From: Mactromeris polynyma
Lineage: Eukaryota > Mollusca > Bivalvia > Venerida > Mactridae
Assembly: GCA_032209605.1 (NCBI GenBank)
Contig: JASFXZ010000001.1
Location: 12,728,256-12,792,255 of the forward strand
DNA length: 64,000 nucleotides
Direction: 5' to 3'
In this document: in pieces, positions 1 to 10,969 of the stretch
Layout of the letters: each line of letters begins with the position of its first letter
How positions within the stretch are numbered: position 1 is the first letter of the stretch
Made by a program: the position numbers and the translations under genes
Notes under the pieces: model-generated
What the model saw: the letters and a program-made list of their open reading frames with translations, nothing else
Database searches by the model: none
What the model was told of the DNA's origin: nothing

Positions 1-59
1 AAAAATACATAACAATAAACAAGTTTGGTTAACAAACTTATAGGCTTTAACGAAAAGTT

Positions 60-187
60 AACAAATCCGCGTCACGATTACATGTGCACAACTGTGCGAT
101 TGAAGAGAATTTGGTTTGGTGGGTAAAGTAAGATCTTATTGGTTTACACATCACTGATATGCAAATAGCAAAACCATGTTAGTACGG
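60..187 (+). repeat. Dispersed repeat fragment holding a related empty insertion site
   Basis: This stretch resembles 53030-53139, with near identity over TTGGTTTACACA and GATATGCAAATAGCAAAA. Here it runs without interruption through 'AAAACCATGTTAGTACGG' at 170-187. At the 53-kb locus the same sequence is split by a 1.2-kb TIR element and a LINE dimer. It therefore serves as an uninterrupted relative of that locus. I do not recognise the repeat family itself. Confidence 0.7.
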
Positions 188-261
188 ATGCGCCGAAAAA
201 TATGGATATACAAGTAGATGTATGTATTATCTTATTCTGAAGTATTTCGAATAAGGGCATA

Positions 262-647
262 TAGTAAAACCTTGTTATCTTGAGGAGCATTATGATGAGC
301 ACCCAGTTTATCTCGAGGAGATTTTAAAGCCCCTGTGATTTCCTTCAAAGTTGTATATGGTTTTACCCTTTCATGACGAGCGTCGTCACGAGGCAGTCAT
401 ATAGGCGAAATTTCACACCTTGTTGAAATGTCCGATTTTCTTATCGTACTCTGTGTTCACACCTTATGAGAATGGACCATTCAATAGCATAACATTTGAA
501 TAATTTGTTTCACATTTGTATCAAAACAAAAGTATCGACTATGATGAACTTTCAGCTGCAGTTAACACCATTGATAACGATGGGCACATCGGTATCTCAA
601 GCACTTTACTTGTCCTGATCACTCCTCGAGATTACAAGGTTTTACTG
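262..647. mobile_element. MITE with TAGTAAAACC/CAGTAAAACC inverted ends (pogo-like)
   Basis: The left end at 262-287 (TAGTAAAACCTTGTTATCTTG...) is repeated inverted at about 622-647 (..AAGGTTTTACTG), with only a few mismatches over about 26 bp. TA dinucleotides flank both ends (260-261 and 648-649), as expected for Tc1/mariner/pogo superfamily insertions. No coding capacity is seen in the 386 bp. The CAGTAAAACCT end recurs at 9356 and 30735. The superfamily is inferred from the TA duplication and end sequence only. Confidence 0.6.
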
Positions 648-1559
648 TATAATTATGCATAATGTCAAAATCGTCCAATTCTATAATTTAGAGTCCATCA
701 GGCAATGGATATTTTAAGTAATCAAATCAACAAGGTATACCACAATTGACAGTGATAAGAGTCGTCTTTGATACCATGAATGTGCGGTCACCTACTGCAT
801 GTCTCCCTTAAATAGTGAAAATCGTGCCGGGCCCCAGACAACGCCAACTCTATCTTTCATCCTATCACAGCACATGAACTTAAATCATTAAGATTGATCT
901 GGCCCATCATAACGTAAAATAATTTAATGGGTCTCAACCAGTGTTTTGATACATTGGCTAAAAGATCTTTAATACAAACAATTGCAATGTATTACCAATT
1001 ACAAAATCTGGTTTTACCATGCTACTCATTGATAAAATCTGTAAAAAACCCTGCTTGTTAAAAAACTATAAGGTTTTTTTAACCTATAGATATTACAAAC
1101 TTTTTTCCACTAATACAGAGGTATACATTATTAGTATATTCTTTGATGACGCATATTTATTGGATGTTTCAACTATACAAAACATAGTTTTCATGTTTGT
1201 GTAGATGAAAAAGGTACGGGGGGGGGGGAAATGGCATTATAATACTGTTATGCAAAATGTCACTGAAGTTTCAATTTTGTTTCTGGTTTCAGAAACTTCT
1301 TCAACATTAAAAATTAGTAGAATAGAAACAGTATTATAAAGCTGTCAAAAGAAGCATGTAAAAGAATGAGAACTAATGGTGATAATGGATGTTCTCCATC
1401 AACTCAGATCAACGTCTATCTATAAGGATGCACCAGGCTTCTCAGATTCCAATATATTTGTTCTATTTAATAATTCCATATTACAGTACAACCATTGCAG
1501 TGTGGTCTTCTCTTGAGCAACAATCTCTTTTTTTCCTGCAGTTAGAATTTACTATATAC
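648..1559. other. Unique AT-rich sequence, no gene recognised
   Basis: I see no domain-bearing ORF, repeat or RNA gene. There is a G12 run near 1218-1229. A good-looking splice-acceptor string (polypyrimidine then CAG) sits at about 1530-1543, just before the minisatellite, but no matching gene model is visible. Confidence 0.5.
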
Positions 1560-2716
1560 ACAATAACAATCTCAAAAACAACAATCTCAAAAAACAACAA
1601 TCTCAACAACATTGTTCACTACAACAACAATCTCTACAAAATCAATCACTACTACACCAATCTCAACAACAATCACTACAACAACAATCTCAGCATCAAT
1701 CACTACAACAACAATCTCAGCATCAATCACTACAACAACAATCTCAGCATCAATCACTACTACACCAATCTCAACAACAATCACTACAACAACAATCTCA
1801 GCATCAATCACTACAACAACAATCTCAGCATCAATCACTACTACACCAATCTCAACAACAATCACTACCACAACAATCTCAGCATCAATCACTACTACAC
1901 CAATCTCAACAACAATCACTACAACAACAATCTCAGCATCAATCACTACAACAACAATCTCAGCATCAATCACTACTACACCAATCTCAACAACAATCAC
2001 TACAACAACAATCTCAGCATCAATCACTACAACAACAATCTCAGCATCAATCACTACTACACCAATCTCAACAACAATCACTACCACAACAATCTCAGCA
2101 TCAATCACTACTACACCAATCTCAACAACAATCACTACAACAACAATCTCAGCATCAATCACTACAACAACAATCTCAGCATCAATCACTACTACACCAA
2201 TCTCAACAACAATCACTACAACAACAATCTCAGCATCAATCACTACAACAACAATCTCAGCATCAATCACTACTACACCAATCTCAACAACAATCACTAC
2301 CACAACAATCTCAGCATCAATCACTACAACAACAATCTCAGCATCAATCACTACCACAACAATCTCGGCATCAATCACTACAACAACAATGTCAGCATCA
2401 ATCACTACCACAACAATCTCGGCATCAATCACTACAACAACAATCTCAACAACAATCACTACAACATCAATCACTACAACAACAACCTCTACAACACTAA
2501 CCTCTACAACAACAATCTCTACAACACTAATCTCTACAACAACAATCTCTACAACACTAACCTCTACAACAACAATCTCTACAACACTAATCTCTACAAC
2601 AACCATCTCTACAACAACAATCTCTACAACAACTGTCTACAACAACGATCACTACAACAACAATCTCTACAGCAACAATCTCTACAACAACAATCTCTAC
2701 AACAACAATCTCTAAA
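1560..2716. repeat. 27-bp CAA-rich minisatellite
   Basis: The main unit is 27 bp (CAACAACAATCTCAGCATCA + ATCACTA), mixed with a variant carrying CTACACCAATCTCAACAA. The last 240 bp degrade into shorter CTCTACAACAA-type units. Because 27 is a multiple of 3 and the unit lacks stops, several frames stay open on both strands (Asn-rich, Thr/Ser-rich, a Gln/His/Ser frame, and Val/Ile-rich on the minus strand). The Gln-rich plus-strand frame is open from about 1514 to about 2497 but has no ATG in it. I treat the array as non-coding unless transcript evidence shows otherwise. Confidence 0.85.
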
Positions 2717-2853
2717 CCACAGTCAAAATATGTGTCTCCCAAATGGTGTTGCTCTGAAGACGTTGCATTATATTTGCAAAACAAATTAAACAAACATATT
2801 GCTTTACAAAAATCTTGTGAATAATTCATTCAAAATCTATATGTAAGAAACTA

Positions 2854-2912
2854 CACTGCAACTCCGATATACCGCGGTCGGATATAGCGCGATATCCATT
2901 ATAACGCGATGT
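2854..2912 (+). mobile_element. Possible Tigger/pogo-like transposon terminus
   Basis: A TA (2852-2853) is followed by CACTGCAACTCCGATATACC and GCGATATCC/ATAACGCGAT motifs, which resemble the ends of pogo/Tigger DNA transposons. I could not find the matching inverted end downstream, so this may be a solo or truncated end. Confidence 0.35.
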
Positions 2913-5449
2913 CGTAGTGGCTCCCGTTGATTTTTAAGAAAAATCCTAAAATTTGTCAAAAAAGGAAGAAAAATTGATCAAAATCGTATTTTTTCGCGAT
3001 TTGCTGTCTGCTCTTTCGCGAAATCACGTGCTGTTACGTTTACAAGTTTATTTTACTAAGCGATCGCGAATCAACAAGATTATTTAAACTGAATATACAC
3101 ACCATAAGAGATATATGTCCAATTATGATAACCATCAATATTTACACAAATGTCACCTTCTAATGTTTTTCAACGTAATTTGACCTTGGATTGTGCTAAA
3201 TCTATGACGTAATGGGAGTAGCTGATGTTGAGTCTAACACGCCCACGTTCAATTATTCTCCTTACCTTGACCAATTAGATGATCGCGAACCGGCGAGATT
3301 TCTTTTAATTTAATGAATGACAGTAGGGGATGTCAATCATGGAACAAAGCAGTGTTAATCCTCAATAAACTAAATGGCATCCCCGGATGCGCTAATTACG
3401 ATTAATACAGCACTTGTTGTTCACACATATCTACTAGATGTGTCGGTCGACTATTTCTCAATCTGTCACAAAAAGTAGTTAAGTCAAGGCAAAAGCGGAC
3501 AACTCGGCACGGAATGTTTGCAGACTTCAAAGGCGCCGCGTCTTGACTTGTTAGTCGGCCCAATGTTTGATGCGACGCACGTGGAAAATGTTCTACTCGC
3601 AGACTTCAAAGGTGCCGCGTCGTCTTCTAGTTTCAGAGGTCGACTGTCGTGGGTGGTGAATTTGTCAAATGCACATTTTGATTGACATGAAAAGCTTTAT
3701 GTAATTCTAGTGAATGAGATACACTACCGTTGACCTGGGGCTTTAGCTTGTGGCCTGTATCTATGCTACATTTCAGATGCTATGCATATGACCCAATTTC
3801 CCAAAAGTGTAATTTACTATGTGACAAGTATTTCAGCACGGGCCATTTTAATTAATATTCAACCGAAACATATCAGAGAAATTTTAGAAACATTACATGA
3901 TGAATAATGAAAGTTGAGCAATTCGTTATTATACTTTCCCCTCTATATCACTGACAGAATCGAAGTTACACAGTCTTCAAATTTATAAATCAATCTAATC
4001 ATTGTGATGAGGACAGAACCCAGAAATCTAAGTTGATAGCATACAAAATTTAAATTAATAATCAACTAAATGATGAGTTTTAAGATGTATAAATTTATAG
4101 ACATGAAAAAATTCATGGGATACCAAACAGAATTACTTCTACACTTTAATCTATCAGGTCATGCAAACTGCGGAACAAATTCTATCACCATTAAAGAGAA
4201 AACAAGATGCAAACCACAATAAAACACAATAAAATAAAATGTCAATCCAATAGTACATTCCTCTACAATGTAACTGAGGCAAACTAACAATCTGTTTTTG
4301 GCATTAAACTTGAGGAAGAAACACATCTAAATATTCACTAAAACATTTCAATAGCTTTTGAAAATTTGCACAAGAAATAAAGATTTGATCTAATTACACT
4401 CTAAATACACTTACACCATACAATTCGAAATTCATTTCTATGGCAATATGACAGCTAAGTGTGAAGAACAAGCACATCACGTACCTTTAGTATGATTGTC
4501 TCTGGCGTTAAATCCCTAGGGGCTTTGACACATAGTTATTATACAAGTCAGTATTTGCCAAATTTGGACTAAAAGTATTGTGCTTCATTTCGCTCCAGGA
4601 AAAAGTTATAATACTAAAATCACACAATAATTGTGAGAAGAATTCCAAATACTGCCGCTTCCCAATGGTCTAATATGAAAGCTGCATGTAGATACCCTAC
4701 CCAGAAATTCTTTCTAATGCAACAGTAAAAGTCAATCAACAATATATTAAAGATAACAGTATGTTTGGAACTCTATCTTGTTTTTTTCATTACATATTTC
4801 TATAATTATTACAAATGAAAGCTGTGCGACTGAAATCTTCAATTTTAAATCTCTCTAAGTAATAATAAGTAATAAGCACCAACATTCATACATTCTGGCC
4901 AAAAATCATATCACAAAGAGAACTGCATATCATTATGTTTTTGGGCTTGAAGTTTGAAGTAGGGCTTGAGTACCTAACATTTCTTGAATTTTAACAATCT
5001 GTAACAGGCAATAACATCAGAATACTTACAAATAACATGTCAACATGTCGAGTACATTAACGCCAGGAGATAATATTTCATGTCATATTGAATTAAAAAA
5101 TGAGTGACATAAAATTGATTGTATAAACAAAAGTGCAGCAATATATAATTACAACCAATGAAAGTCTGTCTGATGCACAGCTGATGCCTGCTATAGGATT
5201 CTCACATCATGAGATCTACACTATAAACTGTCTATAACGTCACACACTGGTACCGACATGAAATGTCGGATGATGCAGGTTGTCAGATATCAGCAAGTTT
5301 TCATTTTCACTGAAAATCCTACAGACTTCATGTGCAAGGCGACTATTGGTATAAAAGTGTTTATTTATAATAGTGTCACCCCTATTTAAAGGGCCAGCCA
5401 TTTCTGACTTATGAGACATGTGCATCTACTTTCTGAACACAATTTTACT
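2913..5449. other. Unique sequence, no gene recognised
   Basis: There is no ORF with a recognisable domain. The only internal structure noted is a diverged direct repeat of about 22 bp (CAGACTTCAAAGGYGCCGCG) near 3523-3544 and 3601-3622, within a locally GC-richer patch (about 3480-3660). Confidence 0.5.
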
Positions 5450-5454
5450 TCCCG

Positions 5455-5626
5455 TTTCCTATCCTTTAATGCCTGCAGGCACCAGGCAGGTAGGCACATG
5501 GTAACCATTATTTAACAAGCTGGCATCTCACCAACCAGCCATATTAGAACGGACTCCTACCGGGATTCGAACCTTCGACCTCCTGCTCTGAAGGCGGTTG
5601 CTTTAACCACTCGGCCACGGAGACGG
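5455..5626 (-). mobile_element. tRNA-derived SINE
   Basis: On the minus strand the head contains a canonical RNA polymerase III A box (TGGCCGAGTGG, 5617-5607) and B box (GGTTCGAATCC, 5573-5563), spaced as in a tRNA. The outer arms do not form a good 7-bp acceptor stem, and an unrelated body follows toward 5455. This fits a tRNA-derived SINE rather than a working tRNA gene. Confidence 0.7.
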
Positions 5627-5632
5627 TATACT

Positions 5633-6334
5633 TGTGGGGTTGAATAGTGATAGTCAACACGTTATGAATGGTTAAATCCTTTATTGCAAACTGAATTTAA
5701 ACATAACGTAGCATCAAAACAACGTCGGATATGACGTAAAATGACGCAATGCACCGTTTGGCGGCATGACGTTATGTAACGTTTCCCAACAATACTATAT
5801 AGTATACCCTGAAAATGTTATTCAATGGTCAACAGGAAGACAAATACGTGTTAACGTATTTATTATAACCTCATAACTCTATTCAACTTCAGTATCATTT
5901 AAATTACTTAGGAGAATTAAGTGTGAGGATATTTTATAGTTGGGTAAGTAAGACTGATTCATGATAAATGGTATTCGACAGCATGTTTCAATTTGGGTTG
6001 TAAGTACAGTCTACGCGAAAACATTTTCTCCTTCACATGACATTGCGACAGGCAAAGACACATTTTTTACCTGTCGCAACAATTTTTTACCTGTCGCAAT
6101 GTTTTAAACAGGATTAACAACTTAAAATCCTTATTTTTTTTTATTCTTGTTATAAACTATACATCTCATTATCAATTATTCATTATTCAAATTGAAAGGG
6201 GAAGACAATGTATACTCCCAAACACAAGTCAATCACTTGCAAGAAGCAATACATGTTTAAAATAGTCAGGTGTACATAAATAATAGGCCACAAATGAAAC
6301 ATAAAATAAACATACAGTGAGGTAAATTATATAT
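5633..6334. other. Unique sequence between SINE and Tc1 element
   Basis: No gene is recognised. Short runs such as two CTGTCGCAA copies near 6072-6098 are the only local repetition. Confidence 0.4.
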
Positions 6335-6336
6335 TA

Positions 6337-7636
6337 GGGACAATATTTAAGGGAACCCCTTTGACTTTTCAGAGTACGTGACAATACAAAGCTGTTTTAA
6401 AACCGGGCGTTGGTATCGAACGCGTGTAATAAAAAAGCTCAAACTCACACATTTCTCGTGCATATCGTGTTATTCAAGGTTACAAACTGTGGTTTCTCAC
6501 ACTTGCAGTTAGACAACACATCTGATAGGTTTATTTGTCAAGTGCAAAGAAGGAAAATGCCTCCTAAAGTGTACATGACGGAAAATGAGAAATGGCGTGC
6601 AATTGGCATGTTGGAAGCTGGGCAATCCCAGAACTCAATTGCTAGACACTTTGGTAAATCCAAAAGTGTAATTTCGCGACTGGTGTCACGGTATCGACAG
6701 ACTGGTGGGGTCAAGATTAGGGATGGGAGGGGGAGGCCTAAAAAGACATCTCCTCGGCAGGATCGGTATCTGCGCATCATTGCGTTAAGGAACCAATTCA
6801 TTTCGGCACCAGAATTGAGGGATACATTCAGGGGTGCCACGGGAATTCGTGGGGTGGGGCTTAAAGCAAGACGTCCATTCAAAGGTATGCATCTGACAAT
6901 GGCACATAAACGCCTTAGGAATCAGTGGGCACAACTTCATATAGGGCAGCAACAGCGTCATTGGCGATACACGATGTTCTCGGATGAATCACGATTCTGT
7001 TTGAACTTCACTGATGGTCGAAAACGTGTTTGGAGGAGAGTTGGGGAGAGGTACCATCCTGCAACAGTCCAGCAGCACGATAGGTATGGGGGTGGCAGTA
7101 TCATGGTCTGGGCGGGCATCACGTACAACCAAAGGACGGAATTAATGATTGTACAAGGTAACTTGACCGGCCAATGTTACGTTGATCAAATTTGACGTCC
7201 AGTGGTTGTTCCATTTGCCCAGGGCATTGGTGGAAACTTTGAGTTCCAGGACGACAACGCGCGCCCACACCGAGCCCGTGTTGCCGTCGACTTTCTGACA
7301 CAGCAAGGTGTAAGAGCACTGCCGTGGCCAGCCAAATCCCCGGTTATGTCACTTATTGAGCACATTTGGGATGTGTTAGGTCGCAGGGTGCGCAACAGAC
7401 CCCAGCGTTGCAACAATTTGCAACAGCTTGGCCGGGCATTACAAGAGGAATGGCGACGGATTCCAAGGGAGATAATCCGTCGCATAATCGCGAGCATGCC
7501 TAGAAGGTGTCGTGCATTCATCAATGCTTGCGGGAATGAACCAGATACTGATCCCCTTCGGGTATAAACATTCCTTATGCCATTGAAATTTTGCTTCTTT
7601 CTTATTGAATTTGGGGGTTCCCTTAATTATTGTCCC
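6337..7636 (+). mobile_element. Tc1-like DNA transposon, 1300 bp, 23-bp TIRs
   Basis: Terminal inverted repeats GGGACAATATTTAAGGGAAC(CCC) at 6337-6359 and the inverted copy at 7614-7636 match at 22 of 23 positions. TA duplications flank both sides (6335-6336, 7637-7638). The interior carries one transposase reading frame. Length and end structure are normal for the Tc1/mariner superfamily, so the copy is structurally complete. The near-identical ends suggest a fairly young insertion, although the transposase is disabled. Confidence 0.93.
6557..7567 (+). pseudogene. Tc1-like DD34E transposase, one nonsense codon
   Basis: The product would be a cut-and-paste transposase acting in the nucleus on its own TIRs. 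I chose the ATG at 6557 (MPPKVYMTENEKWRAI), where homology begins; the frame is open from 6410. An N-terminal paired-like helix-turn-helix (QNSIARHFGKSKSVISRLV) is followed by a GRPKKTS linker. The catalytic core shows FSDESRF (first Asp), DDNARPH (second Asp) and IEHIWDVLGRR (Glu), with 34 residues between the last two, i.e. DD34E. Defects: an in-frame TGA at 7193-7195; an apparent loss of about a dozen residues in the second DNA-binding helix region (ATGIRGV runs straight into GLKARRPF); and SPVMSLIEH where the family normally has SPDxxPIEH. It is otherwise 336 codons long, close to family length. Confidence 0.9.
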
Positions 7637-7638
7637 TA

Positions 7639-8401
7639 GTATATATGTGAATAGTCACAGCACAGACTATCATAAATCATCAGTATATACCCAAAAATAA
7701 TAGTAATCTGAATTTACTATAATAATTTTCATTCCTCGTAAAATATGGAGGGCGGCATTACGGACCGTTATAGTACAGATTTTATCGTATACTAGACCCG
7801 AAAACGAAAGTGATTGCATGGTCATTCACGTGAAAATTCGACGAATAAACACATATTTTGATGTCTTGCCATGCTGGAGTAAATAGTTAAAGAATTAGAT
7901 GTGGGTTGTTGAATAAAAACACTTTTTCTACGTCATCTTTGGCAATTTTAATTTCATGAGAAGGCATTTTCAGCGATATTAGATTCTAATTCTGGAGAAT
8001 AATAATTATTAAATTCCTACATATAAAATCTGCCATTGGCTCAAGAATTAACGTTTATTAATAAAGTCACCTTTCAACGTGTAAACAACAGTATGCAGCT
8101 TTTTCTATTGTCAGGTATCAAAGACTGCAAACAGCGAAATATTATTGTTTCATCACCCTTCTTTATTTTGCACACGTGATCAGAATTATTATTCGTGATT
8201 GACCAATAAGTGCTCTGGAGTGTTATAAATACGTGCTTCACAGGTCTATCACATGTGTCGGGTATGCGGGACGTGATCTGATTGGCTGAACGTGGTTTTG
8301 GTAACAAGCTACAAACTCCACCTCTGATTGTTTTTGGAAAGCATGTGAATAATCATGTACCGGTATTTATACACAAACGTGTCATAGACAGGATGAGGGA
8401 A
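7639..8401. other. Unique AT-rich sequence, no gene recognised
   Basis: No ORF with recognisable similarity, and no repeat structure seen. Confidence 0.4.
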
Positions 8402-8515
8402 TCCGTGGTCCAGTGGTAACGCGATGGACCTGTAATCCAGGGATCGCAGGTTCGATTCGCCCATATGGGAAACCGGTAGCAACGATAAATAAACACAAAT
8501 ACAAACAAACAAGAC
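8402..8515 (+). mobile_element. Short tRNA-derived SINE
   Basis: A box TGGTCCAGTGG at 8406-8416 and B box GGTTCGATTC at 8449-8458 are followed by a very short body and an AAACACAAATACAAACAAAC-type tail. The tail resembles that of the SINE at 10640-10910. The head is tRNA-like, but the flanks do not close an acceptor stem. Confidence 0.7.
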
Positions 8516-9355
8516 AGGATACCAATTGGGGCCCTTATAAACGCGAGTTGTACACAGACATTGAGAACCGGTCTCAGCCGCTTTTAACCGAATTTAGAAA
8601 GTCTTACTTTTGACGGGACCGCTTTTCGAACATTTGATTTTTTCTTGAGCCAATTTCCGAAAATAAATGGTGCTGACTGAAATTTTCCACCAGACAATTT
8701 TCAGTGTTCATGCAAAAGCGTCGTTGCTTATTTCTTCTAAAATCTATTTCAGTTTGTTGTCAATATGTGACTTTCCAAACATGGCAATTTCTTGCTGTTG
8801 ATCTAAAATTAGGACTTTATCAGCAGTCAATAAAAATGGCTAACGTTGACAATAATCAAGGACAAAAGTAATACGCTATAAATTAAAAGTTAACCACTTA
8901 GCATTTATTTCGTGCCCACATAATCTTCAAATCTCATCCAAGATGACATTTAGGCAGTATATACATATTGCATGGTCACTTTTGAACTTAACTTCAAACT
9001 TAGTTAAAGTTAATCCTTGGCACTTATAATGTCCCATCAAACAAAAATTTGTGCAAAGTAATTCTAAAACTGTTACAAGAGAAGGGAAGTCAGTAAATCA
9101 GAACATACAGATTCATGACACACTAAGTTCAAACTGTCACTGTTTTTGCTGATCATCACTGAAAATCAGAATTTTCCAGACAATAATTTCCGGCCCATAT
9201 TATCTTGAAGCACTATATATGTCTCCTAACGCTAATCTTTGAGGCTGGTTCGGAAAGTATTATGACACACAGATATTTTAGACAATGCTACAAAAAAGAT
9301 ATTTCAACCTCAAGATAGCTCAATAATAATACATTATCACACACATTAACAAATA
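8516..9355. other. Unique sequence, no gene recognised
   Basis: No domain-bearing ORF or structured repeat seen. Confidence 0.4.
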
Positions 9356-9507
9356 CAGTAAAACCTCAATAATGCGACCACTCTTGGGACCCTTAAAAAC
9401 TGGTCTTAATATTGAGGCGGTCTTAAATAATGAGCGGAACAGTCAAAATGGACTTGAAAAGTGTGGTCTTAATTTTGAGGTGGTCTTTAATTAAGGGGAT
9501 TTTCCTG
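9356..9507. mobile_element. Small MITE with CAGTAAAACC ends, TA-flanked
   Basis: The left end CAGTAAAACCTCAATAATGC and the right end ..ATTTTCCTG are imperfectly inverted, and both are flanked by TA. The 152-bp interior contains repeated 'TGGTCTTAAT.TTGAGG' blocks. A related copy in the opposite orientation lies at 30735-30895. Confidence 0.55.
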
Positions 9508-10639
9508 TAAATGTATTGGTAAAACAATTTGTTCTAACGCTGAATTTTAATTAATCAGCTTGCTTCACTCATTGCGGTGCATTACAACGTCAGTAATCAA
9601 ATGATCATACGCAGATGCATGACTAAATAAAATTTAAAGAATGTATAGTGCAGTTAGATTGACTGTGAACAGGTGCATAATACTTTCTTGACGGATCAAT
9701 GTCAATTAAAGTAAGGAAAAACACAACCCCAGCTTTTTCTCCATCAAGCTTACGGAACAACTGAACATTTCAATACACCTATTTTGAAATGTAACGGTCC
9801 AGGTAATATATTCATACATTCATGGTTAATAAAACCCAACTATTCATCGGTTTGTTCTTGCAAAACAAATAACCAGTTTCTAATTTCTATTCAAACAATC
9901 CTCATATACAGGCATGAGAATGCAAAAATTCAAAATCAGCTGAAAATTTGGCAAGGGGTCCAGGGGGCTGCTGAAGCTCCTGGCTTTTAGGCATCATAAT
10001 ATTAATAGGCATCTATATATTCTATATAGGTAATTGGACTAAGTTAGCACCTCATGATCCGACAACAAACAACCGAAGCGTCGCAATTAGATTATTGTCA
10101 TAGTATTCGTGAAAATATCATTATCATTGTCGTCTTGAATTATGACTTGAATTTCACACAGGGACCAAATGTTTTATATTAATTGCACTAATTTTGATTT
10201 ACTTTATAATAATCACACTCAAATATTTAGATGGTTTAAACATACATTTGATCGATGCACGAAATAATGCGTATTGAATTATATTTACCTTTATACAACA
10301 GTGCCAAAAATGGCTTCTCTAGAAAGCGGCGTTTTTGTGAAACTGACACTTCTCCGTCCAGTTAAAAATTGGGGTAACCTTCTATAACCGACAACTTGTC
10401 TAAACCGACATTAACGCTCTACGAGGTCAGTTTATATATTTCACACATGTCACCTCTTTGCCAGGTACATATCCCTACAAACAGTTCATGTACCTACTTG
10501 GTGATCATAGACCCAGTGAGGCAGACATAAATCATTCTCTGCCAGCAGAAAGCATTAAGATTTTATCACAATGGCTGTCACTTCTGTTCAGTCTCTATGA
10601 TTTCTCTTTGAAGTTATTTAGCTGAAACATTTTACTAAA
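9508..10639. other. Unique AT-rich sequence, no gene recognised
   Basis: A 68-codon ORF at 9784-9990 has no recognisable similarity. No other structure noted. Confidence 0.4.
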
Positions 10640-10910
10640 GTTTACTGGTCCAGTGGTTAGTGCGCTGGACTTGTAACCCGGCGATCCGGGTTCAATTCCC
10701 GGTCGCGGCAGGTCATTCCCTTCTATGAAAATTTGACAAAAATGTTAATTTTCCTCCTCATGTGGAGAAGTTGCCGGCTCCTTGTGGAAGGGTAAGTTAG
10801 TACTGGTTAGATTTCAGTCCAGGAAAAACTGGTTAGGTGAACCGGCCGCCGTATATAACTGAAATATCGTTGAGAAACGGCGTTAAACTTGATGAAACAA
10901 ACAAACAATA
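10640..10910 (+). mobile_element. Full-length tRNA-derived SINE with (AAAC)n tail
   Basis: The tRNA-like head has A box TGGTCCAGTGGTTAGTGCGC (from 10647) and B box GGGTTCAATTCCC (10688-10700). A body of about 200 bp follows, ending in a conserved block CGTATATAACTGAAATATCG...ACGGCGTTAAAC and a tail of AAAC repeats. The same terminal block appears 5'-truncated at 51388-51457. I recall this tail block from molluscan SINEs; the exact family name would need a search. Confidence 0.85.
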
Positions 10911-10969
10911 CTGAAGAAACCAGACTTTAAACTATCGTAATTGAGCAAAAACCTTTTTTTTCTATTTCT

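Noticed and set aside
5550..5626. Functional tRNA gene (minus strand)
   Set aside because: The A and B boxes are good, but no proper acceptor stem forms and a SINE body follows; the same applies to the heads at 8402, 10640, 13021, 27190, 28495 and 35000.
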